DNA of 64,000 nt from Mycobacterium sp. SMC-8 (GCF_025263565.1 NZ_CP079865.1:3596001-3660000); one strand, 5' to 3'. Positions 1-9,541 are shown, counted from the stretch's first letter. Notes: a model not told the origin generated them from the letters alone. Translations and numbers: made by a program.

Positions 1-912
1 GCCGCCCAGCGCGAACATCCTGTCGGCGCGGCGCGGCTGAGCGCATTCTCGGTGCTGCTGGAGATGCTGACCAAGCCGGCGCTGAAGTCCGCCTCGGAGC
101 AGGAGCGGCGGCGCGCGGTCGACGAGAACGGCATCATGGGTGCGCTGAACTGGGGTGACCTGTTCTTCGACATCGAGGCCAACCAGATGGCCGCCCGGCT
201 GTACGGGCAGGCCGTGGCCCGCATCGTCACCGACCCCGACACCGCCAGGGCGCTGACACCGAGCCACCCGTTCGCGTGCAAACGGCCGATCATCGACCAG
301 GGCTACTACGAGACCTTCAACCGCGACAATGTCACGCTGGTGGACCTGCGCGACGATCCCATCGTGTCGGTGCGTTGCGCCGGGCTGGAGACCGAACGCG
401 GCCTGCACGAACTCGACGTGCTGATCTATGCGACGGGATTCGACGCGATGACCGGCGCGCTGAGCCGGATCGACGTGCGCGGCCGTGCCGGGGCGTCGCT
501 GGGGCGATTCTGGGCCGAGGAGGGGCCGTTGAGCTACCTCGGTCTCGCGGTCGCCGGCTTCCCGAACCTGTTCACCATCCAGGGGCCCGGAAGTCCCTCC
601 GCGGCATCGAATTTCGTCGCACCGTTGGAGCAGAACGTGGAATGGATCGGAGCCTGCCTGACCTATCTGCGCGGACATGGCTACCACACCATCGAGGCGC
701 TGCCCGAAGCCCAGCAGCAGTGGATCGACGATGCCACCGCACTGGTGGCGCCCACGGTGCTCGTACACCCGTCGTGCAACTCGTGGTACAACGGCGGCAA
801 CGTGCCCGGCAAGAAGCGCATGTACATGGGCTACACCGCGGGCATCCCGGAGTACCGTCGCCGCTGCGACGAGGTCGCGCAGGCGGGTTACCGCGGATTC
901 AAACTCGCGTGA
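1..912 (+). CDS. Baeyer-Villiger (flavin-containing) monooxygenase, 3' part
   Basis: The reading frame is open from the first base, so the start and the N-terminal FAD-binding part lie outside the window; a GTG at 52 is only an internal codon. The visible part has the YATGFD motif (FATGF-like, about codons 143-148) and the C-terminal GGNVPGKKRMYMGY-type ending typical of cyclohexanone/phenylacetone-type monooxygenases. Such enzymes use FAD, NADPH and O2 to insert oxygen next to a ketone. It is followed, convergently, by a TetR gene and begins a run of degradative-type genes. The substrate cannot be deduced. Confidence 0.85.
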   Translation, partial: AAQREHPVGAARLSAFSVLLEMLTKPALKSASEQERRRAVDENGIMGALNWGDLFFDIEANQMAARLYGQAVARIVTDPDTARALTPSHPFACKRPIIDQGYYETFNRDNVTLVDLRDDPIVSVRCAGLETERGLHELDVLIYATGFDAMTGALSRIDVRGRAGASLGRFWAEEGPLSYLGLAVAGFPNLFTIQGPGSPSAASNFVAPLEQNVEWIGACLTYLRGHGYHTIEALPEAQQQWIDDATALVAPTVLVHPSCNSWYNGGNVPGKKRMYMGYTAGIPEYRRRCDEVAQAGYRGFKLA

Positions 913-920
913 TGCCCGCG

Positions 921-1535
921 CTACCCGGCGCCGTAGGTGCTGACCAGTCGCCCTCGTACGTAAGCCAGTTCCTCGGCGACGTCGTACGGATAGGCCTGCA
1001 TGATCCACTGATATGCGGTACCCAACACGGACGCGCCGAAATCGTTGACGGCTCTTGCGATATCGACGTCGGCCCGCACGGACCCGTCGGCGATCCCCTG
1101 ACGCAGACCGGCCTGGACGGTGTTGGCTGCACGTTCGAGCCACATGCGGATGTACGGATGCGCCTGTGAGCTGGTCTTGGCGGCTTCGAAGGTCAGCACG
1201 AAGACTGCTCGGCACAGGTCCGGGTCCTCGGCGTGCAACAGCGCGATCCGGTCGACATGCGCCAGCGCCTGGGTCAGCCCGTCGGAACCGGGATCCGGCG
1301 CTGGGCTCAACTTCTTCTCGTACTCGGTGGCGAATAGGGTTTCCAGCAGCGCGTCCTTGCTGCCGTAGCGGGCGTGCACCATCGCCCTGCTATAGCCGGC
1401 GCGTAGCCCGATCTCCGCAGCTGTCGTTGCTTCCCAACCCTTTTCGCCGATCAATGCCACGGAGGCCTGTAGGAGTCTGCGAGCCGAGAGCTCAAGGCGC
1501 TGAGGTTGGGTCAACCCTGCGGCGGGAGAAGGCAC
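921..1535 (-). CDS. TetR/AcrR family transcriptional regulator
   Basis: 204 aa with a GTG start. The N-terminal helix-turn-helix (about residues 18-65) contains the TetR signature around GYSRAMVHARYGSKDALL, and the rest is a helical ligand-binding domain. It is transcribed away from the kinase-like gene at 1603, with 67 bp between the starts; an inverted ACGCCG/CGGCGT pair in that gap could be an operator. It probably regulates the neighbouring degradative genes, but the ligand is unknown. Confidence 0.85.
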   Translation of the reverse strand: MPSPAAGLTQPQRLELSARRLLQASVALIGEKGWEATTAAEIGLRAGYSRAMVHARYGSKDALLETLFATEYEKKLSPAPDPGSDGLTQALAHVDRIALLHAEDPDLCRAVFVLTFEAAKTSSQAHPYIRMWLERAANTVQAGLRQGIADGSVRADVDIARAVNDFGASVLGTAYQWIMQAYPYDVAEELAYVRGRLVSTYGAG

Positions 1536-1602
1536 CCTTGCATGTTAAACGCCGGACCCCTAACTTAGTTGCGCGGCGTCAAATAAGTGTGGGAGGTCAA
1601 CG

Positions 1603-2706
1603 GTGACTTCGAGTGGCATGACCGACGCGCGGGAGACGGCGGCGGTGCCCCGCTCCATCGCCGAGATCACGCCACGGTGGCTGACCGAGGCGTTGCGTAC
1701 CGATGCCGGACTGTCGGGTGCGAGCACGGTGACCGATGTCCGTGCCGAACGGATCGCCGAGGACTCGGGGTTCTCGTCTCTGCTCTACCGTCTGTACCTC
1801 ACCGGCACCGGGGAGGTGCCCGCCAGCCTGATCGCCAAACTGCCCGCGGAGTCCGAGGCGCGTGGTGCGATGGAACTTCTCGACGGTTACCGGCGCGAAC
1901 TCAGGTTCTACCGCGACGTGGCCGGGCGCGCCCCGATGGACACGCCGCGGGTCTACACCGCCCGGATTGCCCAGGATTCCGTCGATTTCGTGCTGCTGCT
2001 CGAAGATCTGCGGGACTGGGACAATGCCGACCATCTGGCGGGGCTGTCGGTCGACCGTGCGCGGTTGGCGGTCGCGACTCTGGCGGCGCTGCACGCGTGG
2101 TCAGCGGATCCGGTGAATGTCGGCGTCCTGCAGGACTTTCCGAGTCTGTCGACGCCGGTCGTCCGTGACCTGCTGGTGCCGGCGTTCGCGCCGGGATGGC
2201 AGGTATACCGCGACAAGTCCGGCGCCGCCGTGCCCCGCCGGGTGGCGCGCTTCGCCGACCGGTTCGCCGAGTCGGCCCCGCAGGCGCTGTCGGCGCTGAC
2301 CGAGCACTCGATGCTGCTGCACGGCGACATCCGCGCCGACAACATGTTCTTCGACGGTGACCGTCTGAAGATCGTCGACTTCCAGTTCGCGTCGGTGGGC
2401 TGCGGCGCCGCGGACATCGGCTACCTGGTCAGTCAGGGTCTGCCGGTCGCGGCGCGCCGGGGACACGACGAGTCGCTGGTGCGGGAGTATCTCGGGGTGC
2501 TGCGGGACCGGGGCCTCACGTCCTACGGCTTCGACGACGCCTGGCGGCACTATCGATTCGCGGTGGCCTATGTGATGGTGCTCCCGGTCATCACCCTGAT
2601 CGGCTGGGACACCCTGCCGGAGCGCTCCCGGGCACTGTGTCTGGAGCTGACTGCCCGCGCCGTCGCCGCGGTCGACGACATCGATGCCGTGGAGGTGTTC
2701 GCATGA
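1603..2706 (+). CDS. Phosphotransferase (APH / ecdysteroid-kinase-like) family protein
   Basis: 367 aa. The kinase-like fold is shown by the Brenner motif HGDIRADN (about residue 240) followed by IVDFQFA (about residue 258), the catalytic and metal-binding motifs of aminoglycoside-phosphotransferase-like enzymes. A GGGAGG lies just upstream of the GTG at 1603; an in-frame ATG at 1618 is an alternative start. Its stop overlaps the start of the next gene (ATGA), so the two are translationally coupled. In mycobacterial degradative clusters such proteins probably phosphorylate small alcohols or acids rather than give drug resistance; the substrate is unknown. Confidence 0.8.
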   Translation: MTSSGMTDARETAAVPRSIAEITPRWLTEALRTDAGLSGASTVTDVRAERIAEDSGFSSLLYRLYLTGTGEVPASLIAKLPAESEARGAMELLDGYRRELRFYRDVAGRAPMDTPRVYTARIAQDSVDFVLLLEDLRDWDNADHLAGLSVDRARLAVATLAALHAWSADPVNVGVLQDFPSLSTPVVRDLLVPAFAPGWQVYRDKSGAAVPRRVARFADRFAESAPQALSALTEHSMLLHGDIRADNMFFDGDRLKIVDFQFASVGCGAADIGYLVSQGLPVAARRGHDESLVREYLGVLRDRGLTSYGFDDAWRHYRFAVAYVMVLPVITLIGWDTLPERSRALCLELTARAVAAVDDIDAVEVFA

Positions 2707-3077
2707 CGCGGTCGGCGCGTGACGTGGTCGAGCAGTGCAACTTCGTGGTCTGGAATCACCGCGACCTCGCGCTCGCCGAGGAGTTGATGGGCGACACGGT
2801 GGTCCGGCACGATGTCGGCGAGTCGACGACTCTGACCCACGAGCAGGCGGTGGCCCGCATCGTCGATCACTGGGATATGTTCGAGACCATCCGTTTCGAC
2901 CTGAACCTGGTGGTCGCCGGCGACGACGGCGAACATGTGGCGATCGTGTACCAGTCACCGATGACGCTCAAGGACGGCACCGAATACACGATCAGCAGTA
3001 TGGAGATCTTCCGCGTCGTCGAGGGCAGGATCACCGAGGTCTGGAATTGCGGTTACAAGCAAGGAGTTTGGGCATGA
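2703..3077 (+). CDS. NTF2-like / SnoaL-like small domain protein
   Basis: 124 aa. The ATG at 2703 overlaps the previous stop as ATGA, which decides the start; a longer in-frame version from 2637 begins inside the kinase gene and is unlikely. The sequence shows the cone-shaped NTF2-like pattern: an N-terminal helix with NFVVWNHRDLALAEELM, a central HEQAVARIVDHW helix and strands ending in IFRVVEGRITEVWNC. Members are isomerases, hydratases or ligand binders; which applies here is not clear. It belongs to an operon with the flanking genes at 1603 and 3109. Confidence 0.7.
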   Translation: MTRSARDVVEQCNFVVWNHRDLALAEELMGDTVVRHDVGESTTLTHEQAVARIVDHWDMFETIRFDLNLVVAGDDGEHVAIVYQSPMTLKDGTEYTISSMEIFRVVEGRITEVWNCGYKQGVWA

Positions 3078-3108
3078 CGTCGAAGCCTGGGAGCGGAGCG
3101 ACATCGCA

Positions 3109-4185
3109 ATGAGACAGTCGGAGGCAAGCAGCGACGCGCCGTCGGGAAACGACACTGTATCGGAGGAGCTCGGTTTCTACCTGCTGGCCGGAGCCGGCGG
3201 CGAGGGCCCCGCCACGCTGATGGACGAGGCCCGTCGCGGTGAGGAGCTGGGCTTCGGAACGGGATTCATTTCCGAGCGCTGGAACGTCAAAGAAGCCTCG
3301 TCATTGACCGGCGCGGCGCTGGCCGTCACCAGCCGCATGCAGATCGCCACCGCGGCCACCAACCACAACACGCGCCACCCGCTGATCACCGGTTCGTGGG
3401 CCACCACCATGCACCGGCTCTCCGGCGGGCGGTTCACCCTCGGCATCGGCCGCGGTATCGGCGCGATCTACAACGCTTTCGGGATACCGACGGTGACCAC
3501 CGCGCAGATGGAGGACTTCGCGCAGGTGATGCGCAAGCTCTGGCGCGGCGAGCTGATCTTCAACCACGACGGGCCGCTCGGCAAATACCCGGTGCTGTTC
3601 CTGGATCCGGACTTCCGCGAGGACATCCGGCTGGCCATCGTCGCGTTCGGCCCGCAGACACTGGAGCTGGGCGGCCGCGAGTTCGACGACGTCATCCTGC
3701 ATACCTACTTCACCCCGGAGACGCTGCAGCGCGCGGTCAAGACGGTCAAGGACGCCGCCGAACGGGCCGGCCGTGACCCGGCGTCGGTGCGGGTGTGGTC
3801 GTGCTTCGCGACGGTCGGGGATCACCTGCCCGAGGAACTGCGGTTGAAGAAAACCGTGGCCCGGCTGGCCACCTACCTGCAGGGGTACGGCGACCTGCTG
3901 GTCAACACCAACGGCTGGGATCCGGCTGTGCTGCAACGGTTCCGCGACGACAAGGTGGTGCAGTCCTTCGGGGGCGGCATCGACCACAAGGCCACCGCCG
4001 AGCAGATCGAGCACATCGCCACGCTGATCCCCGACGAGTGGCTGGAGCCCGCGGCCACCGGCTCGCCGCAGCAGTGCGCGGCCCGGGTCCGCAAGGAATT
4101 CGACTACGGCGCCGACGCGGTGATCATGCACGGTGCCACGCCCGACGAACTCGAGCCGGTGATCGCCGCCTACCGGAGCTCGTGA
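3109..4185 (+). CDS. LLM class F420-dependent oxidoreductase (TIGR03857-like)
   Basis: 358 aa luciferase-like TIM-barrel protein. It shows GFGTGFISERWN near the N-terminus, RFTLGIGRGIG at about residue 105 and the closing GADAVIMHG segment, as expected of F420-dependent flavin/deazaflavin oxidoreductases. I recall this type as the MSMEG_2249 family. It follows the NTF2-like gene by 31 bp in the same direction and is probably cotranscribed with it. It should transfer hydride between F420H2 and an unknown substrate in the cytosol. Confidence 0.85.
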   Translation: MRQSEASSDAPSGNDTVSEELGFYLLAGAGGEGPATLMDEARRGEELGFGTGFISERWNVKEASSLTGAALAVTSRMQIATAATNHNTRHPLITGSWATTMHRLSGGRFTLGIGRGIGAIYNAFGIPTVTTAQMEDFAQVMRKLWRGELIFNHDGPLGKYPVLFLDPDFREDIRLAIVAFGPQTLELGGREFDDVILHTYFTPETLQRAVKTVKDAAERAGRDPASVRVWSCFATVGDHLPEELRLKKTVARLATYLQGYGDLLVNTNGWDPAVLQRFRDDKVVQSFGGGIDHKATAEQIEHIATLIPDEWLEPAATGSPQQCAARVRKEFDYGADAVIMHGATPDELEPVIAAYRSS

Positions 4186-4240
4186 GGTCGGGGTGTCCGT
4201 CCTGCCTCAGTGCTGATGAACACGCCGACATCCCTGGCGG

Positions 4241-5737
4241 CTAGGGGGTGATCGCCGTGCGGGTCACCGGTTGCGCCGCGAGCTGCCGGCTGTAGAGCCC
4301 ACGCTCGAGCGCGTCGAGCAGCACGTCGCGCGTCTCCTCGGGATGGATCAGGTCGTCGAAGCCGAGGTGCCCCGCCGACCGGAACGACGCGTCCACCTCG
4401 GCCTGGCGCAGTTTGGCCTCGATGTCCTCGGTGGCGTGCGACGCCCGGCTCAGGGCCGCTGCGCTCATCGCGCCCATCGTCGCGCCCGGGTACGCGAACG
4501 TCGCACTCTGATTGTCGAAGCCCAGCAGCGACATCACCATCGACCCGAAGCCGTACGCCTTCCGCAGAGTCACATGCAGTTTCAGCGTCGTCGCGGCCGT
4601 CTGCGCGGCGAACATGCGGGCCCCGCTGCGCAGCACCCCGGTCTTCTCCGACCGGCTGCCGGGCAGCATCCCCGGGTTGTCGGCCAGGAACACGATCGGT
4701 AGATGAAACGCGTCGGCGACCATGATGAAGTGCGCGGCCTTGTCGGCGGCGTCGGCGTCGATCGAGCCGGCCAGCACCTTGGGCTGGTTGGCCACCACCG
4801 CCACCGGGTGGCCCCCGAGGTGGGCCAGCGCGGTGATCATCGCCGGCCCGAACTTCGGCTGCACCTCGAACCAGGCGGTGTCGTCGAATACGACGTCGAG
4901 CACCGCGCGCATGTCGTACACCTGGCGGTTGCCACGCGGCACGATCTCCAGCAGCTCCGGGGTGGCCCGGCGGGCGGTCGACTCGCTCGCCGGCCGCGGC
5001 GCCGGATACGACCACGCACTCGACGGGAAGTAGGACAGATAGCGCCGGATGTCGTCGAGCACCGCGGCATCGTCCTGGCCGAGGTTGTGGATCACCCCGC
5101 TGGCCAGCGCCACCGACGGGCCGCCCAGGTCCTCCTTCGAGATCTCCTCGCCGGTGGACTCTTTCACCACCGGCGGGCCCGCGGTGAAGATCGCGCCCTG
5201 GTTGGTCATGATCGTCCAGTCGCACACCGGCGCGACCAGCGCGCCGTGCCCGGCCGACGGTCCGAACAGCCCGCTGACCGTCGGCACCCTGCCAGAGCAC
5301 TGTGCCTGTGCCAGCAGGTCGGTGGGCGTGCGCCCGTAATGCTCGCCGCTGGGCCGGAACCCTGCGCCCTCCAGCAGCATCACCATCGGAACGCGATCTC
5401 GCAGCGCCAGTTCGGCCAGACGGTACCGCTTCGCGTTGCCGCCGGGTCCGATGCTGCCGGCCAACGTGGTGAAGTCCTCCGCACCGACCAGCACCGGTCT
5501 GCCGTCGATCAGACCGGAGCCGGTGACGATGCCGTCGGCGGCGATGTCACCGCCGACCAGGGTGCCGAACTCGCGGAAGGAGCCCTTGTCCAGCAGATGG
5601 TCGAGGCGCCCGCGCGCGTCGAGCTTGCCCTTGCCGTGGTGCCTGGCGAGGCGCTCGTCGCCGCCCATGGCCCTGGACACCTCACGCCGGCGCGTGAGCT
5701 CGTCGAGGGTGTCCTTCCAATCCTCGGCACTGGCCAT
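4241..5737 (-). CDS. Acyl-CoA carboxylase, carboxyltransferase (beta) subunit
   Basis: 498 aa from the ATG at 5737, which lies 7 nt after a clear AGGAG; ATG 5743 and GTG 5764 are longer in-frame alternatives with worse spacing. Both crotonase-fold halves of a biotin-dependent carboxyltransferase are visible: the N-terminal half with MVMLLEGAGFRPSGEHYG and GLFGPSAGHGAL, and the C-terminal half with FLADNPGMLPGSRSEKTGVLR and the AYGFGSMVM and FAYPGATMGAM oxyanion regions. It would carboxylate an acyl-CoA together with a biotinylated alpha subunit, which is not encoded nearby. It is divergent from the LLM gene at 5816. Confidence 0.88.
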   Translation of the reverse strand: MASAEDWKDTLDELTRRREVSRAMGGDERLARHHGKGKLDARGRLDHLLDKGSFREFGTLVGGDIAADGIVTGSGLIDGRPVLVGAEDFTTLAGSIGPGGNAKRYRLAELALRDRVPMVMLLEGAGFRPSGEHYGRTPTDLLAQAQCSGRVPTVSGLFGPSAGHGALVAPVCDWTIMTNQGAIFTAGPPVVKESTGEEISKEDLGGPSVALASGVIHNLGQDDAAVLDDIRRYLSYFPSSAWSYPAPRPASESTARRATPELLEIVPRGNRQVYDMRAVLDVVFDDTAWFEVQPKFGPAMITALAHLGGHPVAVVANQPKVLAGSIDADAADKAAHFIMVADAFHLPIVFLADNPGMLPGSRSEKTGVLRSGARMFAAQTAATTLKLHVTLRKAYGFGSMVMSLLGFDNQSATFAYPGATMGAMSAAALSRASHATEDIEAKLRQAEVDASFRSAGHLGFDDLIHPEETRDVLLDALERGLYSRQLAAQPVTRTAITP

Positions 5738-5786
5738 GCGCATACTCCTGTCCTCGGCCGGCACGCGACTTCCGGCGTTGACCTTA

Positions 5787-5814
5787 CTGAATTGCTTACT
5801 GTAGCTTCATTCAG
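5787..5814. promoter_or_regulatory. Candidate operator between carboxylase and LLM genes
   Basis: Perfect inverted repeat CTGAAT / ATTCAG with a 16-bp spacer, placed between the divergent starts at 5737 and 5816. CTTACTG is also repeated inside and just before it. It may be a regulator-binding site; no regulator gene is directly attached. Confidence 0.35.
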
Positions 5815-5815
5815 C

Positions 5816-6847
5816 ATGGGTGCTGGAGGCGGCCTGAAGGTGGACGCTGCCGTCGTCAGTCAACTGTCCCAGGTTCCCGCCGCGGCGAGAACGCTGGAAC
5901 GGCGGGGCTACGACGGTTGCTGGACGGCCGAGATCAATCATGATCCGTTCCTGCCGCTGACGTTGGCCGCCGAACACACGCACAGCATCGAGCTGGGCAC
6001 CAGCATCGCGGTGGCGTTCGCGCGCAACCCCATGACGGTGGCCCAGATCGGTTGGGATCTGCAGGACTACTCGCAGGGGCGGTTCATCCTCGGCCTGGGG
6101 TCGCAGATCAAGCCGCACATCGAGAAGCGGTTCAGCATGCCGTGGAGCAGGCCCGTCGCGCGGATGCAGGAGTTCGTGCTCGCCCTGCGCGCGATCTGGG
6201 CGTGCTGGCGTGATGGCTCCCGGCTGGCCTTCGACGGCGAGTTCTACACCCATAAGTTGATGACGCCGATGTTCGTCCCGCCCGGCCAGCCGCACGGCGA
6301 TCCGTTGGTCTTCGTCGCCGCCGTGGGAGACCGGATGACCGAGATGTGCGGCGAGGTCGCCGACGGTCTACTCGCGCACGCGTTCTCGACGCAGCGCTAC
6401 CTCCGGGAGGTCACGGTCCCGACGTTGACGCGGGGGATCGAACGGGCCGGCCGTAAGCGCGCGGACATCGAGGTGGCCAGCCCGTTGTTCGTCGTCACCG
6501 GCCACGACGAACAGCAGCTGGCCACGGCCGCGGTGGCGACCCGCAAGCAGATCGCGTTCTACGCCTCCACGCCGGCCTACCGAAACGTGTTGGAGCTGCA
6601 CGGCTGGGGCGATCTGCAGACCGAGATGCACCGGCTCTCGCGGCTGGGTGACTGGGACACGATGGGGTCGCTCGTCGACGACGCCATCCTCGAAGAATTC
6701 GCCGTCGTCGCGTTGGTCGATGACGTGGTGGACAAGATCCGGGCACGGTGCGACGGCCTGATCGACCGTGTGCTGGTGGGCTTTCCGCCGTCCATCGACG
6801 AGGCGACGGTGGTCGACCTGGTCACCGATTTGCGCGCCTGCGAATGA
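5816..6847 (+). CDS. LLM class F420-dependent oxidoreductase (TIGR03617-like)
   Basis: About 343 aa from ATG 5816. The frame stays open upstream to 4703, but that stretch is antisense to the carboxylase gene and is not coding. A GGAGG at 5825 could instead serve the GTG at 5840, giving the VDAAVVSQ start usual in this family. Motifs include GYDGCWTAEINHDPFLPL, RFILGLGSQIKPHIEKRFSM and FVAAVGDRMTEMCGEVADG. I recall this as the MSMEG_2256 family. It is followed at 14 bp by a P450 gene on the same strand, suggesting joint action on one substrate. Confidence 0.85.
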   Translation: MGAGGGLKVDAAVVSQLSQVPAAARTLERRGYDGCWTAEINHDPFLPLTLAAEHTHSIELGTSIAVAFARNPMTVAQIGWDLQDYSQGRFILGLGSQIKPHIEKRFSMPWSRPVARMQEFVLALRAIWACWRDGSRLAFDGEFYTHKLMTPMFVPPGQPHGDPLVFVAAVGDRMTEMCGEVADGLLAHAFSTQRYLREVTVPTLTRGIERAGRKRADIEVASPLFVVTGHDEQQLATAAVATRKQIAFYASTPAYRNVLELHGWGDLQTEMHRLSRLGDWDTMGSLVDDAILEEFAVVALVDDVVDKIRARCDGLIDRVLVGFPPSIDEATVVDLVTDLRACE

Positions 6848-6860
6848 TGAAGGAGATGTG

Positions 6861-8099
6861 ATGAGCGTTCGTATCGCCGACGAGGCGGCCAAGGTGTTCG
6901 CCGATCCCAGCGCCTACGCCGACGAAGCGCGGTTGCACGCGGCGATGACCCGCCTGCGCGCCAGCGCGCCGGTGTCGTGGGTCGAGGTAGCCGGCTACAA
7001 CCCGTTTTGGGCCATCACCAAGCACGCCGACATCATGGCCATCGAGCGCGACAACATCGTCTTCACGAACTCGCCCCGGCCCGTGCTGACGACCGCCGAA
7101 GGCGACGCCCAGCACGCATCCATGGGCATCAGCACCCTGATTCATCTCGACGATCCGCAGCATCGCAAGGTCAGGGCGATCGGCGCGGACTGGTTCCGGC
7201 CGAAAGCCATGCGCGCGCTGAAGGTTCGCGTGGACGAGCTGGCGAGGACCTTCGTCGACCAGATGTACGAGCGCGGCGGCGAATGCGATTTCGTGCAGGA
7301 GGTCGCGGTGAACTTCCCGCTGTATGTGATCATGTCCCTGCTGGGCATCCCGGAGTCGGATTTCGGCCGGATGCTGACCTACACGCAGGAACTGTTCGGC
7401 AACGACGACGCCGAACTTCAGCGTGGGGCCTCGATGGAGGAACGCGGGCTGGCGCTGTTCGACATGTTCAACTATTTCAACGAGATCACCGCGGCGCGTC
7501 GGGCTCACCCCACCGAGGATCTGGCCTCGGCGATCGCCAACGCCCGTATCGACGGTGAACCGCTGTCCGACATCGACACGGTCTCCTACTACCTGATCGT
7601 CGCCACCGCCGGCCACGACACCACCAGCGCCACGATCTCGGGCGGGTTGCAGGCGCTGATCGAGAACCCCGATCAGTTGCGGCGGCTGCAGCAGAACCCC
7701 GACCTGATGCCGCTGGCGACCGAAGAGATGATCCGGTGGGTGACCCCGGTCAAGGAATTCATGCGGACCGCCCAGCGGGATGCCGAGGTCCGCGGCGTGA
7801 AAATCGCGGCGGGGGAGTCGGTTCTGCTGTCATACCCGTCCGGGAACCGGGACGAGGATGTGTTGGCCGATCCGTTCACCTTCGACGTCGGCCGTGACCC
7901 CAACAAGCATGTCGCGTTCGGCTACGGCGTGCACTTCTGCCTGGGTGCCGCGCTGGCCCGCATGGAGATCAACAGCTTCTTCACCGAGCTGCTGCCGCGG
8001 CTGAAGTCGGTCGAGCTGGCCGGCAAGCCCGAGCACATCGCGACGATCTTCGTCGGAGGGCTCAAGCACCTGCCGATCCGGTACTCGCTGACGCGCTGA
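6861..8099 (+). CDS. Cytochrome P450
   Basis: 412 aa from ATG 6861, preceded by AAGGAG at the right distance; the frame opens earlier, inside the previous gene. The I-helix shows AGHDTTSA, the K-helix EEMIR (ExxR), and the haem loop FGYGVHFCLG places the axial cysteine near residue 360. It is a soluble bacterial monooxygenase that needs ferredoxin and reductase partners, which are not seen here. It ends 12 bp before a 63-bp inverted repeat. Confidence 0.92.
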   Translation: MSVRIADEAAKVFADPSAYADEARLHAAMTRLRASAPVSWVEVAGYNPFWAITKHADIMAIERDNIVFTNSPRPVLTTAEGDAQHASMGISTLIHLDDPQHRKVRAIGADWFRPKAMRALKVRVDELARTFVDQMYERGGECDFVQEVAVNFPLYVIMSLLGIPESDFGRMLTYTQELFGNDDAELQRGASMEERGLALFDMFNYFNEITAARRAHPTEDLASAIANARIDGEPLSDIDTVSYYLIVATAGHDTTSATISGGLQALIENPDQLRRLQQNPDLMPLATEEMIRWVTPVKEFMRTAQRDAEVRGVKIAAGESVLLSYPSGNRDEDVLADPFTFDVGRDPNKHVAFGYGVHFCLGAALARMEINSFFTELLPRLKSVELAGKPEHIATIFVGGLKHLPIRYSLTR

Positions 8100-8111
8100 T
8101 GTTCAACGACC

Positions 8112-8174
8112 CGCCGAAATCGCATTCCACGCGGCTATCGCGCGACTTTTCGCGCATGGAATGCGATTTCGGCG
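8112..8174. repeat. 63-bp inverted repeat, copy 1
   Basis: Perfect 18-bp arms CGCCGAAATCGCATTCCA and its complement enclose a 27-nt GC-rich middle. It lies between the convergent P450 and amidohydrolase genes. Four more copies of exactly the same length occur at 13705, 20484, 50279 and 57345. It can form a strong hairpin, so it could act as a bidirectional terminator or be a REP-like mobile repeat. Confidence 0.85.
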
Positions 8175-8178
8175 AAAG

Positions 8179-9486
8179 CTAGTCGCTGCCGGAATTCCCC
8201 CGGGCGGCTGCCCTGAGGGCATCGAAATGCCCTGCGCCGCCGCCTCGTTCACCCTCCTTATGGTGGGATAGGGCTTGGATGGAGACGTCGTGTCCTTCGG
8301 CGGCTTTGCGTAGGGCTCCGACGGTGGCCTGGTCTTTGGGGATGTGGCTGAACGCGTCCCAGTGATACCAGCGCATCGCGTTCTGGTAGGTCATCTTGTC
8401 GACCTCGTCGTCGGGCACGTTGTTGGCCTTGAGGACCTCGTCGAGCTGCTCGGGCGCGCCGGGCCACATCGAATCACTGTGCGGGTAGTCGGCCTCCCAG
8501 CAGATGTTGTCCACCCCGATCTGATGCCGGGTGGTGACACCGACGGGATCGGCGATGAAGCAGGTCAGGAAATGCTCGCGGAACACCTCGCTGGGCAGCT
8601 TGCCCTTGAAGTCCTGCCCGGTCCAGGTCGAATGCATCTCATAGGTCCGGTCCACCCGCTCCAGGAAATACGGGATCCACCCCGTCCCACCCTCGGACAA
8701 CGCGATCTTCAGATCCGGATACTCCTTGATCGGCCGCGACCACAGCAGATCCGCCGCGGCTTGGACGATGTTCATCGGCTGCAACGTGATCATCACGTCC
8801 ATCGGCGCATCCGGGGCGGTGATCGCCAACCGCCCCGAGGACCCGATATGCACATTGAGCACCGTGTCGGTATCGACCAACGCATCCCACATCGGCTTCC
8901 AATGCTCGAAATCATGGAAACTCGGATAGCCCATCGCCGCCGGATTCTCGGTGAACGTCAACGAATGCACCCCACGGGCGGCATTGCGGCGGATCTCAGC
9001 CGCACAGGCCTGCGGATCCCAGATCACCGGCAACGTCATCGGAATGAACCGCGCCGGATAGGCCCCGCACCATTCCTCGACATGCCAATCGTTGTAGGCC
9101 TGCACCAACGCCAGACTGAACTCCGCATCCTCGGTGGCGAACAACCGGCCCGCGAACCCCGGAAACGACGGAAAACACATCGACCCCAAAATCCCGCCGG
9201 CGTTCATGTCCTTGACCCGCTCATCAACCTGCCAACACCCGGGCCTGATCTCATCGAGCCCCTGCGGCTCCAGGCCGTACTCCTCTTTCGGCCGGCCCGC
9301 CACCGCATTGAGCGCCACGTTCGGGATCACCACATCCCGGAACTGCCAGGTATCACTGCCATCCGGGTTGTGCACCAACCGCGGCGCCTCATCCAAATAC
9401 CTGCGCGGCAGATGATTCTTGAACATGTCCGGCGGCTCGACGATGTGATCATCCACGCTGATCAAAATCATGTCGTCTTTGTTCAT
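8179..9486 (-). CDS. Amidohydrolase 2 family metal-dependent hydrolase
   Basis: 435 aa with an ATG start. The N-terminal ISVDDHIVEPPDMF carries the HxxExP-like metal-ligand region of the amidohydrolase-2 (ACMSD-like) TIM barrel; further motifs are LNVHIGSSG, ALSEGGTGWIPYFLERVDR and CWEADYPHSDSMWPG. Such enzymes hydrolyse or decarboxylate ring-cleavage products. The gene converges on the P450 gene, with a 63-bp inverted repeat in the gap. The reaction is not known; its place beside oxygenases suggests a degradation pathway. Confidence 0.85.
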   Translation of the reverse strand: MNKDDMILISVDDHIVEPPDMFKNHLPRRYLDEAPRLVHNPDGSDTWQFRDVVIPNVALNAVAGRPKEEYGLEPQGLDEIRPGCWQVDERVKDMNAGGILGSMCFPSFPGFAGRLFATEDAEFSLALVQAYNDWHVEEWCGAYPARFIPMTLPVIWDPQACAAEIRRNAARGVHSLTFTENPAAMGYPSFHDFEHWKPMWDALVDTDTVLNVHIGSSGRLAITAPDAPMDVMITLQPMNIVQAAADLLWSRPIKEYPDLKIALSEGGTGWIPYFLERVDRTYEMHSTWTGQDFKGKLPSEVFREHFLTCFIADPVGVTTRHQIGVDNICWEADYPHSDSMWPGAPEQLDEVLKANNVPDDEVDKMTYQNAMRWYHWDAFSHIPKDQATVGALRKAAEGHDVSIQALSHHKEGERGGGAGHFDALRAAARGNSGSD

Positions 9487-9541
9487 CGTCGTGCCCGATC
9501 TGTGTGCGCTTACCGTATGGCCGACAGTTTAGCGTGGCGGG

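Noticed and set aside
4703..5815. Long open frame leading into the LLM gene at 5816
   Set aside because: It is antisense to the well-supported carboxylase gene and shows Arg/His/Pro-rich shadow composition.
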